In this document: piece by piece, positions 17,586-26,327 of the stretch
How positions within the stretch are numbered: position 1 is the stretch's first letter
Layout: the number at the start of each line of letters is the position of its first letter
Assembly: GCA_018662365.1 (NCBI GenBank)
Contig: JABJGH010000035.1
Span: 87,040-151,039 of the forward strand
Length of the DNA stretch: 64,000 nt
Origin: Chloroflexota bacterium
Lineage (GTDB): Bacteria; Chloroflexota; Anaerolineae; Anaerolineales; UBA11579
Direction of reading: 5' to 3'
The notes under the pieces: generated by a model
What the model saw: only the letters and a program-made list of their open reading frames with translations
What the model was told of the DNA's origin: nothing
Database searches by the model: none
Position numbers and translations under genes: made by a program

Positions 17586-18107
17586 ATAAGTACATCAAAT
17601 TACCGAATAAATGAAAGAATTCGGGCCAAAGAAGTTCGCCTGATTGACGCCACAGGCGAAAATGTAGGTGTAGTTTCCTTCACTGATGCCATGAACATGG
17701 CCATTGAAGCTGATTTAGACCTCGTTGAAGTGGCCCCCAACGCAAATCCGCCAGTGTGCAGGATCATTGATTACGGGAAGTTCATTTACGAACGAAATAA
17801 AAAAGAGAAAGAAGCCCGTAGAGCGCAAAAGAAGATCGAGATCAAAGAGATTCGTATGCGACCTAAAACAACTGATCATCATCGTGGGTTTAAGGTGCGT
17901 GACGCGCGCCGTTGGCTGTTAGAAGGTAAAAAAGTAAAGGTACGAATCCGATTCCGCGGTCGAGAAAGGGATTATCCTGAAATTGCGATGCAAGACCTGA
18001 GAGAAATTGCCACAGAGTTGGCAGATATTTCAGTGATCGAGCAGGCTGCAACTTTTGAAGGACGGACAATGCTAATGGTTTTGTCCCCCGATACCGCAAA
18101 AAAATAA
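17586..18107 (+). CDS. infC: Translation initiation factor IF-3 (probable AUA start)
   Basis: Binds the 30S subunit and enforces start-codon selection. N-terminal domain YRINERIRAKEVRLIDATGENVGVV, linker with KKEKEARRAQKKIEIKEIRMRP, and C-terminal domain KVRIRFRGRE all match IF-3. The frame extends upstream to ATG 17529, but the conserved region starts right after AAGGAG (17574-17579), and ATA 17586 lies 6 nt past it. That gives a 173-residue protein beginning (I/M)-STSNYRINE, the normal length. Rare AUA/AUU/AUC starts are known for infC and allow IF-3 to repress its own translation. Confidence 0.93.
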   Translation: MSTSNYRINERIRAKEVRLIDATGENVGVVSFTDAMNMAIEADLDLVEVAPNANPPVCRIIDYGKFIYERNKKEKEARRAQKKIEIKEIRMRPKTTDHHRGFKVRDARRWLLEGKKVKVRIRFRGRERDYPEIAMQDLREIATELADISVIEQAATFEGRTMLMVLSPDTAKK

Positions 18108-18146
18108 GTCTATACCACTCTAAATTTCAAGAGAGTGTTAAGAGCT

Positions 18147-18167
18147 CCGTGCACCTGAGGGTCACGG
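18147..18167 (+). promoter_or_regulatory. Stem-loop in the infC-rpmI spacer
   Basis: CCGTG-ACC pairs with GGT-CACGG around TGAG with one bulged C, 26 nt before rpmI. Its position suits an L20-type autoregulatory site, but the L20-binding fold itself is not demonstrated. Confidence 0.35.
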
Positions 18168-18192
18168 AATTTGTGTGAGAGGTATTAATAAT

Positions 18193-18459
18193 ATGTCTAG
18201 CAAAAAGAAATCTGGCAAGAAATACAAACTAAAAACCCATAAAGCAACGTCGAAGCGTTTTCGCGTAACTGGGTCGGGTAAACTGATGCGGACCAAAGGT
18301 GGCAAAAGTCACTTCCGTCGACGCCGATCCAAACGTGCAAAAGCTCAACTTAGCTCAATGGTACCTGTAAAGGGTAAAAGTTACTTAAAAAAGATTCACC
18401 GTTTGGCTCCGTACTTGAATAAGCACAGAACCACACCAACGGCGAGAACTGCTAAGTAA
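18193..18459 (+). CDS. rpmI: 50S ribosomal protein L35
   Basis: 88 residues with the L35 core YKLKTHKATSKRFRVTGSGKL...SHF. It is longer than the usual 64-66: about eight extra basic residues at the N-terminus (MSSKKKSGK) and a 12-residue tail after LAPYL. The frame also has a GTG at 18175, but GAGAGG upstream and the core position favour ATG 18193. It lies between infC and rplT in the standard order. Confidence 0.95.
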   Translation: MSSKKKSGKKYKLKTHKATSKRFRVTGSGKLMRTKGGKSHFRRRRSKRAKAQLSSMVPVKGKSYLKKIHRLAPYLNKHRTTPTARTAK

Positions 18460-18543
18460 TAATTTTTTCTATTTGCAACCGCTTGGTGTATACAACTGGT
18501 GAGCCTAGCTCATCGACGCCCTGGGGTTCGCAGGAGGTAAGAC

Positions 18544-18894
18544 ATGGCAAGAGTAAAGACAGGTTATGTTCGCCGAAAGCGACATAAAAAAATTCTAAAG
18601 ATAACAAAAGGGCAGTACGGAACACGCTCTAAACTTTTCCGACGCGCGAATGAAGCGATGTTGAAGAGTTTATGGCTTTCCTACCGTGACCGCCGCAATC
18701 GCCGACGCGATTTGCGCCGTTTATGGATCGCCCGAATCAATGCTGCTGCCCGATTGAATGGCACAACTTATAGCCGTTTGATCCATGGCTTGAAACAAGC
18801 AAATATCACGCTAAACCGCAAAATACTCGCAGATATGGCTGTCCGAGACCCGGAAGGCTTCACTGCAGTGGTTGCGGAGGCAAAATTAAAATAA
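18544..18894 (+). CDS. rplT: 50S ribosomal protein L20
   Basis: 116 residues, standard length. [64 protein letters not shown] and [17 protein letters not shown] are all canonical. In other bacteria L20 represses its own operon by binding the leader. Shine-Dalgarno AGGAGG lies 7-8 nt before ATG. Confidence 0.98.
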   Translation: MARVKTGYVRRKRHKKILKITKGQYGTRSKLFRRANEAMLKSLWLSYRDRRNRRRDLRRLWIARINAAARLNGTTYSRLIHGLKQANITLNRKILADMAVRDPEGFTAVVAEAKLK

Positions 18895-18931
18895 CCTAAA
18901 CCACACAAATTTTAACTTCTCTTGAAATTTA

Positions 18932-18965
18932 CACCCGAAGCAAAAATGCTTCGGGTGTTTTTTTT
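18932..18965 (+). terminator. Terminator of the infC operon
   Basis: Perfect 10-bp stem CACCCGAAGC/GCTTCGGGTG, 6-nt loop, eight T. Confidence 0.97.
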
Positions 18966-19037
18966 ATTAAATAAAAAGAGAGATATTATCAAATGTCTCT
19001 CTTTTTAAATCTATTTATGTTTCATCTAAGAAAATCC

Positions 19038-20141
19038 TTAAATCTGAAATTGTCCATCCTTATAAAGCAAGTCCCCATCCACACGGATCTCACTATCTTC
19101 TTGGATATCGCAGATAAAGTCCCAGTGAATCGCCGATTTGTTGGAACTACCTGTTTCAGGATACCCCGCACCAACAGCCATATGGAATGAGCCGCCAATC
19201 TTCTCATCATATAAAATACTTTTGGTGAATTGCTTAATCCCATAATTGGTGCCGATCGCAAACTCACCTAAGTAGCGCGCCCCTTCATCACTATCCAATT
19301 GGGAAATCAGATATTCCTCATTTTTATCTGCGCTAGCTTTGACCACCTTGCCATCTTTGAATTCTAAGCGTACGCCTTCCACTTCGCGCCCACCGCGGAT
19401 TGCAGGGTAGGTGAATTTTACCCATCCATTTGCCGAGTCTTCCACCGGGCCTGTATAAACCTCGCCGCTAGGCATGTTTTTAGAACCATCTGAATTGATA
19501 AAGACGCGATCTTCTACTGAAAGTGTCAGATCAACATTTGGACTTTTGACCGTGACGATCTTTTTACCTTTTAGCCAATCAATGATCTTTTGCTGTTCAT
19601 CATGCACTTTCAGCCATTCGGAAACCGGGTCCTCCAAATCACAAAAAGTGGTTGAGTAGACAAAGTCTTGATAATCACTCAAGCTCATGTCCGCTTCTTG
19701 GGCATAGGCTGGGCAAGGATATTGGGTCACCACCCATCTTAGCTCACCTGCTGCGGCCCGCTTCATATAGGTTTCAGAAAGAGGTCTGTTTGTAAGGCCA
19801 AGTTGTTTTTGTTTTTCCGTATCCACCCCAGATAAACTGCGGGTGTTTTCAGGGGCTCTTATAGCAATCAGCACATCGGCCTGCTCATACAACATTTTCT
19901 TTACCGGTGAAAGCCAGCCGAGTTGCTCTTTATTGCCCTCTTTCAAAAATGTTTCTGCTGTTGCATCATTGCTCCATTGGACGGAACAGTTCCCTCCAGC
20001 TTGAGTAACTTTTTTATAAACTTCGTTTACCAAAGGTTCAGCAAGAATAGCTGCATTGATCATTACCCAATCCCCTGGTTTGATTTTTACAGAATAATTA
20101 ACCAGCACATCGGCTAATCTTAATACACGTGGGTCTGTCAT
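19038..20141 (-). CDS. M29-family metallo-aminopeptidase
   Basis: 367 residues (family about 360-415). Cytoplasmic aminopeptidase of the AmpS/PepT (thermophilic M29) type. Metal-ligand and catalytic segments: PSGEVYTGPVEDSANG (Glu), LGEFAIGTN (Glu), ILYDEKIGGSFHMAVGAGYPETG (Glu and His) and SAIHWDFICD (His and Asp). N-terminal domain LADVLVNYSVKIKPGDWVMI. GAGGAG sits 9 nt before the ATG. It converges on the rplT terminator. Confidence 0.93.
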   Translation of the reverse strand: MTDPRVLRLADVLVNYSVKIKPGDWVMINAAILAEPLVNEVYKKVTQAGGNCSVQWSNDATAETFLKEGNKEQLGWLSPVKKMLYEQADVLIAIRAPENTRSLSGVDTEKQKQLGLTNRPLSETYMKRAAAGELRWVVTQYPCPAYAQEADMSLSDYQDFVYSTTFCDLEDPVSEWLKVHDEQQKIIDWLKGKKIVTVKSPNVDLTLSVEDRVFINSDGSKNMPSGEVYTGPVEDSANGWVKFTYPAIRGGREVEGVRLEFKDGKVVKASADKNEEYLISQLDSDEGARYLGEFAIGTNYGIKQFTKSILYDEKIGGSFHMAVGAGYPETGSSNKSAIHWDFICDIQEDSEIRVDGDLLYKDGQFQI

Positions 20142-20223
20142 TTATTCAAACTCCTCTTCAAAAAAAGATGCTTTTTAAAATATTTTATCATTTATCGCTC
20201 TCATTCCGGGTACAATAGATTTA

Positions 20224-21003
20224 ATGATTACCTCTACAAAAAACATTAAAGTAAAAGAGATCCGCCATCTTCAAGGGCGATCAAAAAACCGTCGTGAAAT
20301 GGGGAAATTTGTGGTCGAAGGAGTCCGTTTAATTGAGGAAGCGGTTAAAGTGGGATGGACACCCACATCGGTCCTTTATTCCGAGGAATTAAGTGAACGC
20401 GGTTTTGAACTAGTCCGACAAATTCAATCGCTTGAAGCAGATGTTGAGGTTGCTGAACCCCATGTGCTGCAGTATGCAAGCGATACCAAAAACCCTCAAG
20501 GGATCATTGCGGTGATTCCAATGAAAGAGGCCGAACCCACAGATGACATTGATTTTGTACTTGTTACAGACCAAATTCGTGATCCAGGAAACTTAGGCAC
20601 CCTTTTACGGACCGCCTCTGCAGCAGGGGTACAGGCCGTATTTATTCCGCCTGGCACCGCTGATGTCTTCTCGCCTAAAGTACTTCGAAGTGCGATGGGT
20701 GCCCATTTTAAAATTTCAATCCAGCAGGGGGATTATTCGGAGTTGGCCGCTATTTGCAAAACGCACCATCTTTCCCTGCATGTTGCAGAAGTTAGTGGGG
20801 GGACGATTTACCATCAAACTGATCTGAGTAAACCTCTAGCATTAGTGATCGGCGGAGAGGCAAACGGGGTTAGCCCAGAGATCCTTGCTCTTGAACCCAG
20901 CCCAATCCATATCCCTATGCCAGGGAAAAGCGAATCCCTAAACGCCGCCATTGCTGGGGCAGTTTTGCTCTTTGAAGTTGCTCGACAAAGGGCTTCTCAA
21001 TAA
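20224..21003 (+). CDS. TrmH/SpoU-family RNA 2'-O-methyltransferase (leaderless)
   Basis: 259 residues. N-terminal RNA-binding subdomain (ITSTKNIKVKEIRHLQGRSKNR...FVVEGVRLIEEA), then SPOUT motifs: DQIRDPGNLGTLLRTASAAGV (motif 1), LALVIGGEANGVS (motif 2) and IPMPGKSESLNAAIAGAVLLFE (motif 3), which build the trefoil-knot SAM site. The target (23S rRNA or tRNA) is not defined. There is no Shine-Dalgarno; TACAAT ends 7 nt before the ATG, so the mRNA would start at or next to the AUG. Confidence 0.93.
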   Translation: MITSTKNIKVKEIRHLQGRSKNRREMGKFVVEGVRLIEEAVKVGWTPTSVLYSEELSERGFELVRQIQSLEADVEVAEPHVLQYASDTKNPQGIIAVIPMKEAEPTDDIDFVLVTDQIRDPGNLGTLLRTASAAGVQAVFIPPGTADVFSPKVLRSAMGAHFKISIQQGDYSELAAICKTHHLSLHVAEVSGGTIYHQTDLSKPLALVIGGEANGVSPEILALEPSPIHIPMPGKSESLNAAIAGAVLLFEVARQRASQ

Positions 21004-21030
21004 ATCAAAGGATATTTTGGAGTCTTATCT

Positions 21031-22053
21031 ATGGAAAAGTATAGTTTTCTAGATGATTACAGCGAAGGATGCCACCCGAACATTCTTAAGGCCTTAACCA
21101 AAACAAACTTAGATCAAGAATTGGCCTATGGCTATGATTCTAGTAGTATTCAGGCTAAAGAACTCATCCACCGGAAGTTAGATAACCCCAGTGCAAAGAT
21201 CTATTTTGTGTCTGGCGGGACGCAGGCCAATTTGATCGTTTCTGCAGCGAGTTTGCGACCCCATGAAGCAATTATCTCGGCTGAAATTGGGCATATTTTG
21301 GCGCATGAAGCCGGGGCACATGAAGCCGTGGGGCACAAGATCATTTCCATGAAGACCGATAGTGGAAAATTGGATGTTTCAACAATTCAGTCTGCTTTAG
21401 ATGGGCATACCCATATCCCGCATATGGTGAAACCAAAAATGGTCTATCTCTCAAATGCCACCGAGATCGGCACAATCTATACCAAAAATGAGTTGGAAGA
21501 AATACATGCCTTCTGCAAAGAAAAAGAGTTGCTATTATTTGTCGATGGGGCACGGTTGGGGTCAGCACTTTCTGCTAAGAAAAATGATTTAACTTTGGCA
21601 GACCTTTCAAGATTAACGGATGTATTTTATATCGGTGGAACAAAAAATGGAGCCTTGCTAGGGGAAGCGATCGTGGTGAATAATGAGCAGATCAATCGAG
21701 ATTTTGAAATCCATATTAAACAGAGGGGCGCGCTGTTATCAAAGGGACGTGTGCTTGGGGTTCAATTCCTGGAATTATTCAAAGATGACTTGTTTTATAA
21801 TCTTGCTAGAAAAGCAAACCGGCTTGCAGAAAAAATTTCAAACGCTCTAGTTCAAAAGGGTTATAAGTTATTGGACGAAACGGTAACCAACCAAGTGTTC
21901 CCCATTTTGCCAAACACACTAATCCGAATTTTAGAAGAAAACTTTTCTTTCCATATATGGGAAAAAAAGGATGAGGCACATTCTGTCATTCGCCTGGTTA
22001 CCTCTTGGACGACAGATGAGGCACAGGTGGATAGGCTGATCGAAGCTTTTTAA
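21031..22053 (+). CDS. PLP-dependent threonine-aldolase-family lyase
   Basis: 340 residues. Fold-type I PLP enzyme of the low-specificity L-threonine aldolase/beta-eliminating lyase family. FVSGGTQANLIVSAA holds the phosphate loop, HEAGAHEAVGH the ring-stacking His, FVDGARLGSAL the cofactor Asp, and YIGGTKNGALLGEAIV the Schiff-base Lys. It is expected to cleave threonine or allo-threonine to glycine and acetaldehyde, but close relatives act on other beta-hydroxy amino acids. It follows the methyltransferase gene after 27 bp. Confidence 0.9.
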   Translation: MEKYSFLDDYSEGCHPNILKALTKTNLDQELAYGYDSSSIQAKELIHRKLDNPSAKIYFVSGGTQANLIVSAASLRPHEAIISAEIGHILAHEAGAHEAVGHKIISMKTDSGKLDVSTIQSALDGHTHIPHMVKPKMVYLSNATEIGTIYTKNELEEIHAFCKEKELLLFVDGARLGSALSAKKNDLTLADLSRLTDVFYIGGTKNGALLGEAIVVNNEQINRDFEIHIKQRGALLSKGRVLGVQFLELFKDDLFYNLARKANRLAEKISNALVQKGYKLLDETVTNQVFPILPNTLIRILEENFSFHIWEKKDEAHSVIRLVTSWTTDEAQVDRLIEAF

Positions 22054-22094
22054 CCTGAATAATTTTCACAATTAGAATTAAGCTATGTGAAATT

Positions 22095-22131
22095 AAAAAT
22101 ACCCCGAAGAAAAATATTTGGGGGTCTTTTT
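22095..22131 (+). terminator. Terminator between converging genes
   Basis: AAAAA-ACCCC pairs with GGGGT-TTTTT with one mismatch. Usable from both strands, between the aldolase-like gene and ychF. Confidence 0.75.
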
Positions 22132-22147
22132 AATAATTCAATTTTAT

Positions 22148-23209
22148 TTACACATTAAACCGAACATGCATGATCTCGCCATCTTTGACGATGTAGGTCT
22201 TGCCCTCTACGCGCAGTTTTCCCTGGTCGCGGGCAGCGGACATGCTTCCTAGTGTAGTTAGATCCTCATAGCTCACAATTTCGGCTCGAATGAAGCCTTT
22301 TTGCAAGTCGGTGTGAATCACCCCGGCTGCCACTGGTGCGGCGGCACCTTTCTTCACTGTCCAGGCACGAACTTCGTCTTCCCCCACTGTGAAGAAGGAA
22401 ATTAGTCCTAGCAATTCATAGGATTCCCGGATCATTAAGTAAAGGCTTGGTTCCTCGATTTTATATTCTTTTAAAAAGATCTCCGCTTCCTCGGGGGCTA
22501 GTTGGGCGATCTCCATTTCTAATTGGCCCTGCAAAGCTACCACCCGGCTATCCTTAATGGCGGAAGAAACATCGGGGGTATCTTGGCTTTCCCCAAGATT
22601 TAAGACGATCAACATCGGTTTCATAGTCAAAAATTGATACCCGGAAATATGCTTATTCTCTTCTTCACTCAGGTCTGCAGCCCGGAGTGGGGAATCTTCC
22701 ATTAATATATTTTGCAGCTTTTCAAAAAGAGCCATCTCTTTTTCGACTGCCAGTTTATCTCTTCCGCCCTTTTTCCTTTCATCAGTCAAACGCTCGATCC
22801 GGCGTTCCACGACGATGAGGTCATTGAGCAATAATTCTGAATCCATTGATTGAATATCTCGGCCGGGGTCCACGGTCCCGGATATATGGGGGACATTATC
22901 GCTTTCGAAACAGCGCACGACATGGATAAAACCGTCCATCTGTCCCAATTCGTTGACCATCTTCCCGGAGATATCTCCTTGGCCACTGCCTTCCAGGCCA
23001 GCAATGTCGCTGTAGGTCACTTTTGCAAAGGCGGTCTTTTTGGGCTGATACATCTCGGTTAAAACTGTGACACGTGGGTCGGGGACATCGACGACGGCGG
23101 TATGGATCTCCATCTTTCCGCCCATATCTGTGGGCTGATTGCTGCGCGTGAGCGCATTATAAATTGTGGTTTTGCCAGATTGTGGCAATCCGATAATCGC
23201 TAATTTCAT
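22148..23209 (-). CDS. ychF: YchF/OLA1-type ATPase
   Basis: 353 residues. G1 GLPQSGKTT (7-15), G3-like DIAGLEGSGQGDISGK, and VLNLGES at the G4 position where YchF proteins have N-x-x-E and prefer ATP over GTP. Coiled-coil insert around residues 130-170 and a C-terminal TGS-like domain (FFTVGEDEVRAWTVKKG, GVIHTDLQKGFIRAEIV). A conserved ribosome-associated protein. It starts 6 bp after the MFS gene stop, so the two are cotranscribed. Confidence 0.95.
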   Translation of the reverse strand: MKLAIIGLPQSGKTTIYNALTRSNQPTDMGGKMEIHTAVVDVPDPRVTVLTEMYQPKKTAFAKVTYSDIAGLEGSGQGDISGKMVNELGQMDGFIHVVRCFESDNVPHISGTVDPGRDIQSMDSELLLNDLIVVERRIERLTDERKKGGRDKLAVEKEMALFEKLQNILMEDSPLRAADLSEEENKHISGYQFLTMKPMLIVLNLGESQDTPDVSSAIKDSRVVALQGQLEMEIAQLAPEEAEIFLKEYKIEEPSLYLMIRESYELLGLISFFTVGEDEVRAWTVKKGAAAPVAAGVIHTDLQKGFIRAEIVSYEDLTTLGSMSAARDQGKLRVEGKTYIVKDGEIMHVRFNV

Positions 23210-23214
23210 TTTTC

Positions 23215-24462
23215 TTAAATCCTATTTTTTATTCTTTTTTGATAGACCAAGGACCACCAAAGGGTTAATATGAGGGGGATCAGGGTTAAAAATGCGCCGA
23301 TCCCATTGAGGGAGGGAAATCCATAATTGGCATAAACTACGCCGCCGCCAAAACTTGCACCCGCGGCCGAGAGGGCGATGAGAAGGTCGTTGGCACCTTG
23401 AGATTTCGATCTTTCGGCATGGTTTAGAATGTCGGCCAATAATGCGGACCCGGCCACAAAACAGAAATTCCAACCGAGGCCGAGTAAAAATAATGCCAGG
23501 GCGATCATGCTTGTTGTTAAGCTTAGGGGGGCAAGTACAAATGAGGCCAACAGGATCATGCTTCCGGTGATGATCACTTGTGGTCTGCCCCAACGGTCGG
23601 CAAGGTTGCCGGTCAGCACGGAAAAGGCAAACATGCCCAAGGTGTGCGCTGAGAACACGATTGAAATATCAGCAAGATTATGTCCATTATCGCGCATAAA
23701 TAGAGCAGTCATACCCATCACTAAGGTCATTACTGCTTGACCAATTATCATAGAGGTTACAGCGACGATGACCCCTGGATTTTTAAGTAATTCAGGGAAG
23801 GTGCGCACCTTTCCGGAAGCGATCTCTTCTTCGGGATATTCGAGGTCAATTTGTTCACCGATCGTTTTGGGTTCGGGATTCAAGCCGAAATAAATAATTA
23901 TGGCAGCGATGAGGAAGATGAAAATGGCGATAAGGAAGGGACCTGCTAATTCATCCATCCCGAGTTTGATGGCAATTTTGGCACTGGGGCTGACGAGCAG
24001 GGGACCTAGAACCGCCCCAACTGTGCCACCGAAGACCACGTAGGAGATGGCTTGCCCACGTTTATTTGGGGGATTGACCTCTGCGGCGATGAAGCGGCCT
24101 AAAAGCATGGCTGAGCGTGAAAACCCGATGCCGATATAGGCAAACACAAATAGCACAAAGGATTGAATTTGAAAGGCGATGATGGCGACGACCATGCCAA
24201 CCGCGCCGAAAAGTACGCCGATGGCGAGACCTTTGCGGCGACCAATGCGATCCCAAAGGATGCCCCAGACGAATGAGGCGGGGGCGGCGGCTAAACTTGC
24301 AAATGCGGTGGGTAAGCCAGCCTTGGCGGGATCTCCGCTGAGCTGGGTGGCAACGATGGTTAAAACGGTACCAATGGCGATTATTGCGGCGGAGGTGAAG
24401 CTTTGCCCGGCGAATAATGTGGCGGTGATGCGCATGCTTGGTTGTTTTAAGTCGATTTTCAT
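23215..24462 (-). CDS. MFS transporter
   Basis: 415 residues, 12 predicted spans in two halves separated by an acidic cytoplasmic loop (IGEQIDLEYPEEEIASGKV, about 195-215). Motif A-like WDRIGRRKGLAIG follows TM2 and LADRWGRPQVII is its counterpart in the second half. Substrate not assignable. Upstream partner of ychF. Confidence 0.88.
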   Translation of the reverse strand: MKIDLKQPSMRITATLFAGQSFTSAAIIAIGTVLTIVATQLSGDPAKAGLPTAFASLAAAPASFVWGILWDRIGRRKGLAIGVLFGAVGMVVAIIAFQIQSFVLFVFAYIGIGFSRSAMLLGRFIAAEVNPPNKRGQAISYVVFGGTVGAVLGPLLVSPSAKIAIKLGMDELAGPFLIAIFIFLIAAIIIYFGLNPEPKTIGEQIDLEYPEEEIASGKVRTFPELLKNPGVIVAVTSMIIGQAVMTLVMGMTALFMRDNGHNLADISIVFSAHTLGMFAFSVLTGNLADRWGRPQVIITGSMILLASFVLAPLSLTTSMIALALFLLGLGWNFCFVAGSALLADILNHAERSKSQGANDLLIALSAAGASFGGGVVYANYGFPSLNGIGAFLTLIPLILTLWWSLVYQKRIKNRI

Positions 24463-24624
24463 AAAGATCGTCTCCAGGGCTGAGGTTAAATCTTGCGAAA
24501 TAAAAAGAGCGGTTTGTGCTACTCAGCCTGAGTTTTTATCTGTATTTTTTTTAAAGTTTTTTCAAATGCACCCCAAAAATCACTTTCCCTCTACTGTGAT
24601 AATTGTAGCACATTTGTTCTTTGT

Positions 24625-24719
24625 GGTCAAGGGTTGGTTCTGGTTGCACTGGTCAAGCACCGTGCATTGACCTGGTCAAGACACTTCATAGACCTGGTCA
24701 AGCACCTCGGTGCTTGACC
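24625..24719. repeat. Four GGTCAAG units forming imperfect to perfect hairpins before tRNA-Leu
   Basis: GGTCAAG recurs at 24625, 24651, 24674 and 24696 (steps 26, 23, 22). The last unit is a perfect 11-bp inverted repeat, GGTCAAGCACC/GGTGCTTGACC, with a 2-nt centre (24696-24719). The second unit repeats it with one bulge, and the third keeps only GGTC/GACC. This looks like one palindrome copied in tandem and decaying with distance from the tRNA. Confidence 0.7.
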
Positions 24720-24753
24720 TTAAACAAACTGTTGATTATACTATGGTTCGCCA

Positions 24754-24837
24754 GCCGAAGTGGCGGAACTGGCAGACGCGTGCGACTCAAACTCGCAAGC
24801 CCGTAAGGGTGTGAGGGTTCGATTCCCTCCTTCGGCA
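24754..24837 (+). tRNA. tRNA-Leu (anticodon CAA)
   Basis: 84 nt, class II. Acceptor GCCGAAG/CTTCGGC with discriminator A, D-loop with GGC, anticodon stem TGCGA/TCGCA with loop CTCAAAC (anticodon CAA), a variable arm GCCCGTAAGGGT and T-arm GAGGGTTCGATTCCCTC. CCA is not encoded. Its T-arm and acceptor 3' end form the left attachment repeat of the insertion that follows. Confidence 0.97.
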
Positions 24838-24839
24838 TA
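24818..24839 (+). repeat. Left 22-bp attachment repeat (tRNA-Leu 3' end)
   Basis: Runs from TTCGATTCC in the T-loop to GGCATA just beyond the tRNA, and is identical to 27402-27423. Direct repeats of a tRNA 3' end are the usual footprint of tyrosine-integrase insertion. Confidence 0.88.
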
Positions 24840-24841
24840 AT

Positions 24842-24874
24842 AAAAACCCTCAGCAATAGGCTGGGGGTTTTTTT
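24842..24874 (+). terminator. Terminator after tRNA-Leu
   Basis: AAACCC-CAGC pairs with GCTG-GGGTTT, T7. It lies inside the island, so the element restores termination for the tRNA it split from its own terminator. Confidence 0.85.
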
Positions 24875-25076
24875 ATATGTTTTTCACCGGGGTCGATTTG
24901 AAATGACTGCTATTTCACAGTTCATGCCCGCCATTTTTTATTGCACATTTCAAATGAACCTAATCCTTTCTTTTACATAAATAGCGGGACTAACCACGGG
25001 ATATCTTAACTCTCCGCCAGATTGGTTTGGAAAAAATGTTTGCCCCGTTTTTTACAAAGAAAGAATTCTTTATTAT

Positions 25077-26327
25077 TTACTCCAATGGTTTGGATGTGCC
25101 ACTAATCACTTGCTGAGCAAGAAACCTCATTAGAGGCAATTCATCAATAGAGATACTTTCTAATTCCACCCATCTTTGTTTAGACCGCTGCCTTCTATTT
25201 TCAGAATGAACTATTTCATTTCTTATGTGCTTGATTCTTTGAGCAAGTAATTCAAAGATGTTTTTTGACAAAGGATTGATTGTGTAGGTTTTCCCAAGTA
25301 TCTCATGGCTCTCGGTATATACCTTCTTCCCCTTAATAGTTTCGTGGGAGTTTATAAATCTTTCAAGCTCGTTTTTAGAAATATATTTCTGTAAAACTTG
25401 CCTTAACATGACAACCTCATTTTCCTCAGACCGATGCTGATGGATTTCCACAACAATTTTGTCAATATAATTATCTGTAACAGAAAATGACGGATTCAGA
25501 AGATGAGTCTTAATGCGTTGATATAGAACATTATCTGACACCGCCAGGAAGAAATATTCCAAACAATGATAAAAACCTAAAAACTGATACTCTGGAACGT
25601 TTCCATTTATTGCTCGGGTATAAAAATTAACAAGCTCCCTATTTATTAAACTTTTTGGAAACACCATATTCTCTGGGGGATTAATTCCCCCTTGAGAAAA
25701 TATTAATCGCTCACCCGATGGTTCCCATTCAAGGGCGAGCTTTATAGATATATGAGATACATCTGCAACGTGAAATAAACATGTATCTGCAATTTTAAGT
25801 ATCTTTTCTTTCGAAAATGCGCTGTTTTTTGGAAAAGATATGCGCATTGTAAGCGGGGGGACAAAGAAAGAAGAAAGATCATTTGTTTTAACAATTTCTT
25901 CTGGCCTTAAATTCCCTAAAAATGTAATAAACTCGGGATTAAAACGATAGTATCCAATAAAGTCACTTGAAGCCTCCCCAATAATAGCTTCTATTTCCCC
26001 GGCAAATTTGATGTTTCCCCATTCAGAAATTGCATGTTCAACTAAGTTTTTTGAGAATTCACCAGATGTGTGTAAAAGTAATTCAGCAAAATTTTCTCCT
26101 AATAACCAGCAAGGACCTATTTGCTTGTATTCTTTTTTTAATGTTTTTTCTTCTTCAAAATAACTCAGGTGTTCTTCGTCTACTTTAAATTTAACCGGCA
26201 CTCGATATCCCCGATATACCCTATCGAAAAACCTCTGTATTACTCCGTCCCCTTCGTCCTCTGCCTCCTCGAAACCCAAATCAAGAAGTCGCGTTATTAG
26301 TGCCTTTAAATCTTTTTTTTCGATCAA
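25077..26327 (-). CDS. HEPN-domain protein, island-encoded (UUG start)
   Basis: 416 residues. The C-terminus has IRNEIVHSENRR, a canonical HEPN Rx4-6H motif (Arg369, His374), preceded by helices FYHCLEYFFL and a long helical stretch, a layout like large HEPN proteins of the ApeA type. The N-terminal two thirds are unrecognised alpha/beta sequence. HEPN motifs of this form often mark metal-independent RNases in toxin or antiphage systems; activity is inferred. TTG start with GGAGGG 5 nt upstream. It occupies the tRNA-bounded island and is AT-rich. Confidence 0.65.
   Translation of the reverse strand: MIEKKDLKALITRLLDLGFEEAEDEGDGVIQRFFDRVYRGYRVPVKFKVDEEHLSYFEEEKTLKKEYKQIGPCWLLGENFAELLLHTSGEFSKNLVEHAISEWGNIKFAGEIEAIIGEASSDFIGYYRFNPEFITFLGNLRPEEIVKTNDLSSFFVPPLTMRISFPKNSAFSKEKILKIADTCLFHVADVSHISIKLALEWEPSGERLIFSQGGINPPENMVFPKSLINRELVNFYTRAINGNVPEYQFLGFYHCLEYFFLAVSDNVLYQRIKTHLLNPSFSVTDNYIDKIVVEIHQHRSEENEVVMLRQVLQKYISKNELERFINSHETIKGKKVYTESHEILGKTYTINPLSKNIFELLAQRIKHIRNEIVHSENRRQRSKQRWVELESISIDELPLMRFLAQQVISGTSKPLE

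Noticed and set aside
22148-24462. Long plus-strand frames opposite ychF and the MFS gene
   Set aside because: They are codon-bias shadows without ribosome sites or recognisable domains.
24625-24719. Possible CRISPR array
   Set aside because: Units are short, degenerate palindromes with 22-26 bp steps, no spacers of uniform length, and no cas gene in the window.
24896-24955. ATTTGAAATG/CATTTCAAAT inverted repeat just inside the island, considered as an integrase arm site
   Set aside because: Only 10 bp in AT-rich sequence 40 bp apart; chance occurrence cannot be excluded.
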